Assembly (NCBI RefSeq): GCF_000429065.1
Contig: NZ_AUBD01000010.1
Location: 88,001 to 152,000 of the forward strand
DNA: 64,000 bases
Reading direction: 5' to 3'
Source of the DNA: Silanimonas lenta DSM 16282
GTDB taxonomy: Bacteria > Pseudomonadota > Gammaproteobacteria > Xanthomonadales > Xanthomonadaceae
Shown: positions 58,477 to 64,000 of the stretch, one piece after another
How positions within the stretch are numbered: the first letter of the stretch is position 1
Layout: each line of letters starts with the position of its first letter
The notes under the pieces: model-generated
The model's input: the letters and a program-made list of their open reading frames with translations, nothing else
Told to the model about the DNA's origin: nothing
Database searches by the model: none
Translations under genes and position numbers: made by a program

Positions 58477-59013
58477 TCAATCGAAGTCCAGCGCTTCGAC
58501 CCGCGGCGGCGCTTCCCGCTCCGGGTGGGCGGCCCACAACGCCGCCAGGGTGCGTCCCTGCACCGGATCGACGAAGTCCGGGGCGATGTCGGCCAGGGGC
58601 TTCAGCACGAAGGCGTGCCTGAGCTCCGGCCGCGGCAGCTCGAGATTGCCCGCGCCACGCAGCACCCGGTCGTCGAAGTAGACGATGTCGACATCCAGCG
58701 TGCGCGAGGAGAAGCGCGGCACGTCGCGGCGGCGCCCGTGGCGGTCCTCCAGGGCATGCAGCCAGTCGTTCAGGGCCTGAGGTTCTAGGTCGCTCCGGAT
58801 CGCCGCGGCGCAGTTCAGGAAATCCGGCCCCTCGAAGCCCACCGCCGGGGTGCGGTACACCGGCGAGAGCGCCACGGCACCGAAGCGCGCCCGCAGCTCG
58901 GCCACCGCCGCCCGCAGATGCTGCTCGGGCCGTTCGTTGCTGCCGAGGCTCAGCAGGGCGAGACCGGGGCCGTGCACCACCACGCCGTCGCCGCCTTGCG
59001 CGCCGGGGCTCAT
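58477..59013 (-). CDS. folK: 2-amino-4-hydroxy-6-hydroxymethyldihydropteridine diphosphokinase
   Basis: Transfers pyrophosphate to 6-hydroxymethyl-7,8-dihydropterin in folate synthesis. The 178-residue protein has ALLSLGSNERPEQHL near the start, VYRTPAVGFEGPDFLNCAAAI, and the catalytic RFSSRTLDVDIVYFDD with RPELRHAFVLKPLADIAP. About 17 residues precede the domain. The ATG overlaps the folB stop codon, giving coupled folB-folK expression. Confidence 0.95.
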   Translation of the reverse strand: MSPGAQGGDGVVVHGPGLALLSLGSNERPEQHLRAAVAELRARFGAVALSPVYRTPAVGFEGPDFLNCAAAIRSDLEPQALNDWLHALEDRHGRRRDVPRFSSRTLDVDIVYFDDRVLRGAGNLELPRPELRHAFVLKPLADIAPDFVDPVQGRTLAALWAAHPEREAPPRVEALDFD

Positions 59014-59366
59014 GCCTCGCGGGTCCGCTCGATCACGATACCCACGGCCCGGGCGCCGCGCACCGCGCCGGGCTTGGAGAGCTTCAGCCGCACCCAGGGC
59101 ACGCCGAACTCCCCGGTGATGATGGCCGCGCAGCGCTCGGCCAGGGTCTCCACGAGGCCGAAGTCCGAGTCGCCAACGAACTGGATCAGCCGCTTGCTCA
59201 CCGCCTTGTAGTCGAGCGTGTCCCCGATCGCATCGCTGGCCGCCGGCCGGCGGTTGTCGAAGCCCATCTCGATGTCGAGCACGATGGGCTGCTTGATCCG
59301 CCGTTCCCAGTCGTAGATACCGATCGTGCACTCGATCTCGAGCGCCTCGATGAAGACCTTGTCCAT
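59010..59366 (-). CDS. folB: Dihydroneopterin aldolase
   Basis: Cleaves 7,8-dihydroneopterin to 6-hydroxymethyl-dihydropterin and glycolaldehyde, the step before FolK. The 118 residues begin MDKVFIEALEIECTIGIYDWERRIKQPIVLDIEM, with the catalytic acid near Glu22 and the later Lys in WVRLKLSKPGAV. Length matches FolB. It lies 23 bp after tsaD on the same strand. Confidence 0.95.
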   Translation of the reverse strand: MDKVFIEALEIECTIGIYDWERRIKQPIVLDIEMGFDNRRPAASDAIGDTLDYKAVSKRLIQFVGDSDFGLVETLAERCAAIITGEFGVPWVRLKLSKPGAVRGARAVGIVIERTREA

Positions 59367-59389
59367 CGGAATTCCTTGCAAAGGGAGCC

Positions 59390-60454
59390 TCAGCCTGCCA
59401 CCGGCGATGGCAAGGCGGTGACAGCGTCGAGCGTGGCCATGTCCCAGCGCGGCTGCACGCGGAAGGCGAGGTCCTGCTGCCCGGCCGCCAGCCGGAGGGC
59501 ACCGGCAAACGCGATCATCGCCCCGTTGTCGGTGCAGAACTCGAGGCGCGGAAAGCTCAGGGCCACCCGCCGGCGCTCGGCCAGGGCCGCGAGCCGCGCC
59601 CGCAGCTGGCGGTTCGCCCCCACGCCGCCGGCCACCACCAGCGCCTTCATGCCGGTCTCGCGCAGGGCGCGTTCGCACTTGATGGCGAGCGTCTCGGTGA
59701 CCGCGTCCTCAAAGCCCAGCGCCAGGTCGGCCCGGGTGGCCTCACTGCGATCGCTGGCCTGCCAGGCCAGCAGCACCTGGGTTTTAAGACCGCTGAAGCT
59801 GAAATCGAGGCCCGGGCGGTCGGTCATCGGCCGGGCGAACTGGAAGCGGCTTTCCCGCCGCCCCTCGGCCTCGGCCGCCGCGCGCCCCTGCAGGGCCAAG
59901 GCGGCGAGCTGCGGACCGCCGGGATACGGCAGGCCCAACAGCTTCGCGGTCTTGTCGAAGGCCTCGCCGGCGGCGTCGTCCAGCGTCTCGCCGAGCAGGG
60001 TGTAGCGGCCGATGCCCTCCACCGCCACCAGCTGGGTATGCCCGCCGGACACCAGAAGGCAGACGAAGGGCGGCGGCGGTGCGCCGGGCTCCAGCAGCGG
60101 GGACAGCAGATGCCCTTCCATGTGGTGCACCCCGATGCTCGGCACGTCCAGCGCCCAGGCCAAGGCCCGGCCGGTGGCCGCCCCCACCAGCAGGGCGCCG
60201 ATCAGGCCCGGCCCCGCGGTGTAGGCCACGCCATCGAGCTCGGCCACGGCGATCCCGGCCGCATCGAGGGTCTGCCGCAGCAGCGGCAGCAGCTTGCGCA
60301 CATGGTCGCGGCTGGCCAGCTCCGGCACCACGCCACCGTACTCGGCATGCAGGGCCACCTGGCTGTAGAGCGCGTGCGCCCGCAGGCCGCGGGCGGTGTC
60401 GTACACCGCCACGCCGGTTTCATCGCAGGAGGATTCGAGGCCGAGGACGATCAT
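59390..60454 (-). CDS. tsaD: tRNA N6-threonylcarbamoyladenosine transferase TsaD (Gcp)
   Basis: Completes the t6A37 modification of ANN-decoding tRNAs, working with TsaB and TsaE. The ATG at 60454 gives [14 protein letters not shown] and 354 residues; upstream in-frame codons read into the rpsU promoter region. The metal-binding [10 protein letters not shown] motif and [32 protein letters not shown]ase-fold motifs are present. It is divergent from rpsU, the classic arrangement. Confidence 0.97.
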   Translation of the reverse strand: MIVLGLESSCDETGVAVYDTARGLRAHALYSQVALHAEYGGVVPELASRDHVRKLLPLLRQTLDAAGIAVAELDGVAYTAGPGLIGALLVGAATGRALAWALDVPSIGVHHMEGHLLSPLLEPGAPPPPFVCLLVSGGHTQLVAVEGIGRYTLLGETLDDAAGEAFDKTAKLLGLPYPGGPQLAALALQGRAAAEAEGRRESRFQFARPMTDRPGLDFSFSGLKTQVLLAWQASDRSEATRADLALGFEDAVTETLAIKCERALRETGMKALVVAGGVGANRQLRARLAALAERRRVALSFPRLEFCTDNGAMIAFAGALRLAAGQQDLAFRVQPRWDMATLDAVTALPSPVAG

Positions 60455-60530
60455 CGCGTGGGGGTCGCGGAGGGTCCGGGGCCGGCCGCAGGGCAGCCGC
60501 ACCCGGTCCTGAACAGGGGCCGGGGCCGAC

Positions 60531-60566
60531 TTGCACGGCCCCGGAAGGCCCGCGTATCATACGCGG
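60531..60566 (+). promoter_or_regulatory. rpsU operon promoter with palindrome over the -10
   Basis: TTGCAC (60531-60536) and TATCAT (60555-60560) are 18 bp apart, giving a leader of about 42 nt. A 17 bp perfect dyad, CCGCGTAT-C-ATACGCGG at 60550-60566, is centred on the -10 element. This is ideal placement for a repressor operator, but it does not match the LexA box known for the E. coli rpsU operon. Confidence 0.6.
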
Positions 60567-60608
60567 CTCACCCGGGTTGCCGGGTATCCGAAGCCCTCGA
60601 GAAGCCCT

Positions 60609-60824
60609 ATGCCCAACGTCAAAGTCCGCGAGAACGAGCCGTTCGAGTTCGCGCTCCGTCGTTTCAAGCGCACCTGCGAGAAGGCCGGCATCCTCGCCGA
60701 GACCCGCAAGCGCGAGTTCTACGAGAAGCCGACCCAGGAGCGCAAGCGCAAGGCCGCCGCCGCGGTGAAGCGCCAGCTGCGCCGCACCTCGCGCGACGTC
60801 ACCAAGCGCCAGCGCCTGTACTGA
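60609..60824 (+). CDS. rpsU: 30S ribosomal protein S21
   Basis: Small basic ribosomal protein of the 30S platform that helps mRNA binding at initiation. The 71 residues start [21 protein letters not shown] and contain [19 protein letters not shown], the family signature, with a basic tail. First gene of the rpsU-yqeY-dnaG unit; a hairpin terminator follows it and probably keeps downstream expression lower. Confidence 0.98.
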   Translation: MPNVKVRENEPFEFALRRFKRTCEKAGILAETRKREFYEKPTQERKRKAAAAVKRQLRRTSRDVTKRQRLY

Positions 60825-60843
60825 GCGCGGCCCCATCCGCAGG

Positions 60844-60880
60844 AAGCCGGCCCGCCCCAGGCGTCGCCGGCTTTTTGTTT
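60844..60880 (+). terminator. Intrinsic terminator/attenuator between rpsU and yqeY
   Basis: AAGCCGGC (60844-60851) pairs with GCCGGCTT (60866-60873), with a smaller GCC/GGC pairing in the loop, followed by TTTTTGTTTT. It should end most rpsU transcripts, as in E. coli, where a terminator separates rpsU from dnaG. Confidence 0.85.
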
Positions 60881-60921
60881 TGCACCACGCCCGGTGCCTC
60901 CCGCCTCCCGGAGATTCCCCG

Positions 60922-61371
60922 ATGCCTTTGAAGCAGCAGCTCACCGAGGACATGAAGGCCGCGATGAAGGCCGGCGACAAGGAGCGCCTCGCCACCATCC
61001 GCCTCGTCAACGCCGCCATCAAGCAGAAGGAAGTCGACGAACGCGTCGAACTCGACGATGCCGCCGTGCTGGCGGTGCTCGAGAAGATGGTGAAGCAGCG
61101 CAAGGACTCGATCGCCCAGTACCAGGCCGCCGGCCGCGAAGACCTCGCCGCCGCCGAGCAGGCCGAGCTGGCGGTGATCCAGGCCTACCTGCCGGCCCCG
61201 CTCAGCGAGGCCGAGATCGACGCCGCCATCCAGGCCGCCATCGCCGAGGCCGGTGCCGGCACCGGACCGCAGGCCATGGGCAAGGTCATGGGCCTGCTGA
61301 AGCCGCGGCTCGCCGGCCGCGCCGACATGGGGGTCGTCTCGCAGCGCCTGAAGGCCGCGCTGGCGGGCTGA
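60922..61371 (+). CDS. GatB/YqeY-domain protein
   Basis: A 149-residue protein of the YqeY family. It shows MPLKQQLTEDMKAAMKAGDKERLATIRLVNAAIKQKE, the family's N-terminal helix, and a C-terminal domain homologous to the tRNA-binding tail of GatB (AEIDAAIQAAIAEAGAGTG to MGLLKPRLAGRADM). The exact role is unknown. It commonly lies between rpsU and dnaG, as here. Confidence 0.93.
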   Translation: MPLKQQLTEDMKAAMKAGDKERLATIRLVNAAIKQKEVDERVELDDAAVLAVLEKMVKQRKDSIAQYQAAGREDLAAAEQAELAVIQAYLPAPLSEAEIDAAIQAAIAEAGAGTGPQAMGKVMGLLKPRLAGRADMGVVSQRLKAALAG

Positions 61372-61400
61372 TCCCCCCCGCGAGGCCGTAAGCTCCCCGC

Positions 61401-63350
61401 ATGGCCGGCCGCATCCCCGACAGCTTCATCGATGGACTGCTCGCACGCACCGACATCGTCGAGCTGATCGGCTCGCGCATCCCGCTCAAGCGCAAGGGCA
61501 AGGAATACACGGCCTGCTGCCCCTTCCACGACGAGCGCACGCCCTCGTTCTACGTCAGCCCGGCAAAGCAGTTCTACCACTGCTTCGGCTGCGGGGCGCA
61601 CGGCACCGCGGTGCGCTTCCTGATGGAATACGACCGCCTCGATTTCGTCGATGCGGTGGAGGAACTGGCCAAGCGCCTCGGCCTCGAGGTCCCGCGCGAG
61701 GCCGGCGGCCGCGAGCCGCCGCGCGAGGGCGCCGACCTCTACGCCGTGCTCGAGGCAGCGCAGCGCTTCTTCCGCGGCGCGCTCGAGGCCAGCCCCGAGG
61801 CCAGGGCCTATCTCGCCGCACGCGGCCTCGACGAGGCCAGCATCGAACGCTTCGGCATCGGCTGGGCCCCTGGAGGCTGGAGCGCCCTGCTCGATGCCCT
61901 GGGCCGCGGCGATCCGCGCCGCATCGAACTCCTGGACCGCGCCGGCCTGCTGTCGAAGAACGAGGCCGGCCGCGTGTACGACAAGTTCCGCGGCCGGGTG
62001 ATGTTCCCCATCCACGACCGCCGTGGCCGGGTGATCGCCTTCGGCGGCCGCGTCACCGGCAAGGACGACGGCCCGAAATACCTCAACTCACCGGAAACCG
62101 CGCTGTTCCACAAGGGCCGCGAGCTCTACGGCCTGTGGCATGCCCGCCAGGCGCACAGCCGCATCCCGCGCCTCGTAGTGGTCGAGGGCTACATGGACGT
62201 GGTCTCGCTCTGGCAGTTCGGCATCACCACCGCCGTGGCCACGCTGGGCACCGCCACCACGCCCGAGCAGGCCGAGCTCCTGTTCCGCAACGCCGCCGAC
62301 GTCTATTTCTGCTTCGACGGCGACGCCGCCGGCCGCCGAGCTGCCTGGAAGGCCCTCGAATCCGTGCTCCCGCGCATGACCGATGGCCGGCAGGCCTTCT
62401 TCCTTTTCCTGCCGGAGGGCGAGGACCCCGACAGCCTCGTGCGCGCCCAGGGGGCGGCTGCCTTCGAGGCCGCGCTCCAGAGCGCTACCCCCTTGAGCGA
62501 GTTCTTCTTCGCCCAGCTCTCGCAGGACGTCGACCTCGGCGCCATCGATGGCAAGGCACGGCTCGCCGAGCGCGCCAAGGCCCTGATCCAGCGCATCCCC
62601 GATGGCGAGTTCCGCGACCGCATGGAGGCCCTGCTGGTGCAGCGCACCGAGGTCGGCTTCCATGCCAGCGCCCGGCTCAGCGAATACACCCGCGAACTCG
62701 CCGAGCTCGGCCAGCAGGCGCAGCGCGAGGCCCTCGAACTCGCCCGTGGCCAGGTGCCCGCCGGCTACCTCGTGAAAGTCCCGCAATTGCCGGGCAGCCC
62801 TGCGGCCCGCCCCCCCGGGGGGCGAGGGCCATTCCCGGCACCGGGAGTCCGCCAGCACGACGGTCCATCACGCCGCCGGCCGCGCACCGCCGCCGAGCGC
62901 ATCCTCGGCGAACTGCCGGCGCTCAGCGCCCCCCGCCCCAGCGGTCTGGACCACCGCCGCAGCCTGGTACGCAGCGCCATCAGTCTGCTGCTGAACCGCC
63001 CCGCCCTCGCCCCGCTCGCGGAAGAGGCCCTGCCCTGGATCGAGCGGCTCGAGCAGCCCGGCATCCCCCTGTTCGTCGAACTCCTGCGGCACACCCTGGC
63101 GCGCCCCGGCATCGGCACGGGCGCCCTGCTCGAGGCCTTCGCCGGGCATCCCCAGGCCGAGGCCCTGGCCCGCCTCGCGCTGGTGGACCTGCCGGGAGAG
63201 AACCAGGGGCTGGAAGCGGAGTTCCGGGGCTGCCTCGCGCAACTGCGGCGCCAGGCGGTGGAGCAGCGGATTGCCTGGCTGAAGTCGCGGCCTGTTCTGG
63301 ACGAGGGCCTGAAGTCGGAGCTTCGCAGGTTGCTGTCGATGCGCGGGTGA
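61401..63350 (+). CDS. dnaG: DNA primase
   Basis: Makes RNA primers for DNA replication. The 649-residue protein has an N-terminal CHC2 zinc domain (Cys40, His43, Cys61, Cys64), the core with FRGRVMFPIHDRRGRVIAFGGR, a TOPRIM domain with VVEGYMDVVSLWQFG and YFCFDGDAAG, and a C-terminal helicase-binding domain (about 480-649). A Pro/Arg-rich linker (about 460-490) joins the parts. A TAAGCT 6 nt before the ATG may point to an internal leaderless promoter. rpoD, its usual neighbour, is absent. Confidence 0.97.
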   Translation: MAGRIPDSFIDGLLARTDIVELIGSRIPLKRKGKEYTACCPFHDERTPSFYVSPAKQFYHCFGCGAHGTAVRFLMEYDRLDFVDAVEELAKRLGLEVPREAGGREPPREGADLYAVLEAAQRFFRGALEASPEARAYLAARGLDEASIERFGIGWAPGGWSALLDALGRGDPRRIELLDRAGLLSKNEAGRVYDKFRGRVMFPIHDRRGRVIAFGGRVTGKDDGPKYLNSPETALFHKGRELYGLWHARQAHSRIPRLVVVEGYMDVVSLWQFGITTAVATLGTATTPEQAELLFRNAADVYFCFDGDAAGRRAAWKALESVLPRMTDGRQAFFLFLPEGEDPDSLVRAQGAAAFEAALQSATPLSEFFFAQLSQDVDLGAIDGKARLAERAKALIQRIPDGEFRDRMEALLVQRTEVGFHASARLSEYTRELAELGQQAQREALELARGQVPAGYLVKVPQLPGSPAARPPGGRGPFPAPGVRQHDGPSRRRPRTAAERILGELPALSAPRPSGLDHRRSLVRSAISLLLNRPALAPLAEEALPWIERLEQPGIPLFVELLRHTLARPGIGTGALLEAFAGHPQAEALARLALVDLPGENQGLEAEFRGCLAQLRRQAVEQRIAWLKSRPVLDEGLKSELRRLLSMRG

Positions 63351-63486
63351 TGGCTGGCCTGGGCGCTGGGGGTGGTTATGCTGCCTGTGATCCCGGAGAT
63401 CTGGGCTGCCAGCGGCCGGGGGGCTCATCCGCACAGGAAGCCTTGGCGTGCGTGCCGACCGATATATTTTTGGTGGTGGTAAAGAA

Positions 63487-63515
63487 AAACCCCGCCTTTG
63501 TGTGGCGGGGTTTTG
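63487..63515. terminator. Shared terminator of dnaG and the rRNA operon
   Basis: AAAACCCCGCC (63487-63497) and GGCGGGGTTTT (63505-63515) form an 11 bp stem with a 7 nt loop. It carries T-runs in both directions and ends the 5S/23S transcript just past 5S and also the dnaG side. Confidence 0.92.
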
Positions 63516-63523
63516 GTGTAAGG

Positions 63524-63638
63524 CCCTGGCGATGACCTACTCTCGCATGCGAGTGCACACTACCATCGGCGCGTGCGCGTTTCACTTCCGAGTTCGGGAT
63601 GGGATCGGGTGGTTCCACGCAGCTATGTTCACCAGGGA
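63524..63638 (-). rRNA. rrf: 5S ribosomal RNA
   Basis: On the minus strand the sequence runs CCTGGTGAACATAGC, GGAACCACCCGATCCCATCC, CGAACTCGGAAGTGAAACG, CGCCGATGGTAGTGT and GAGAGTAGGTCATCGCCAGG, the conserved 5S order. The ends pair as CCCTGG with CCAGGG. Length is about 115 nt; the exact ends are estimates. Confidence 0.95.
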
Positions 63639-63760
63639 GAGGGTGGAGGGTCGCTGTTGGCCCTGTGGCCTCCAGCGCGCACGCTCTCATGGGGGACTTG
63701 TGACGTAACAGTTGGTTTGTCCTGAATCGCGCGTCGCGATGTCAAGGCGTCTCGAGGTTA

Positions 63761-64000
<240 letters not shown>

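Overview
This 64 kb window is high-GC bacterial DNA with very strong GC preference at third codon positions. Gene content and order point to a gammaproteobacterium, most likely of the Xanthomonadales/Lysobacterales: ruvCAB-ybgC-tolQRAB-pal-cpoB, a YebC protein beginning [13 protein letters not shown], engB next to a diheme cytochrome c4 and dsbA, and tsaD divergent from rpsU-yqeY-dnaG. It is mostly core chromosome. No insertion sequence, prophage, CRISPR array or tRNA was seen.

Layout. 1-8466 (minus strand) holds yebC-ruvC-ruvA-ruvB-ybgC-tolQ-tolR-tolA-tolB-pal-cpoB, which joins recombination to envelope constriction; cpoB runs off the left edge. 8656-13473 (minus) holds an alpha/beta hydrolase, aspS, an FmdB zinc-ribbon protein and an ABC-F ATPase. 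13648-25329 holds a TonB-dependent receptor, a convergent photolyase, a beta-propeller/amidohydrolase protein, two tandem periplasmic binding proteins and tex. 25357-32964 is the most informative part: metE plus a thioesterase on the plus strand, and nrdA/nrdB on the minus strand. Each unit is preceded by its own cobalamin riboswitch, and a four-helix-bundle (23S intervening-sequence-type) gene lies antisense between nrdA and nrdB. 33005-36550 (minus) is a zinc-type operon (His-rich DUF2796 protein, ABC ATPase, FtsX-like permease, DUF3299 protein, small unknown protein) behind a Zur-box-like palindrome. 36636-44169 holds an EamA transporter, a diguanylate cyclase, PEP carboxylase and an M3 peptidase. 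44286-58408 holds gshA, engB, cytochrome c4, dsbA, a lytic transglycosylase, cca, a MidA-like methyltransferase, a lipoprotein with a glycoside-hydrolase-like barrel, and a pteridine-reductase-like SDR. 58477-63350 holds folK, folB, tsaD and rpsU-yqeY-dnaG. 63487-64000 is the 3' end of an rRNA operon (23S and 5S, minus strand) that converges on dnaG across a bidirectional terminator.

How the parts work together. The two riboswitches sit in front of the cobalamin-independent methionine synthase (MetE) and a class Ia ribonucleotide reductase (NrdA). This implies that the cell switches both pathways to B12-dependent isozymes (MetH and a class II RNR, predicted elsewhere) when cobalamin is available. 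Both riboswitches start at the predicted +1 of matching TTGAC(T/G)-N17-TAGG(C/G)T promoters. The nrdA promoter also abuts an NrdR-box-like palindrome.

The best candidate for something undescribed is the roughly 465 bp unit between nrdA and nrdB. It is a four-helix-bundle gene transcribed against the operon and flanked by pyrimidine-rich inverted repeats. One repeat encodes the low-complexity N-terminus of NrdB. A similar polypyrimidine tract, without a gene, lies between ruvC and ruvA.
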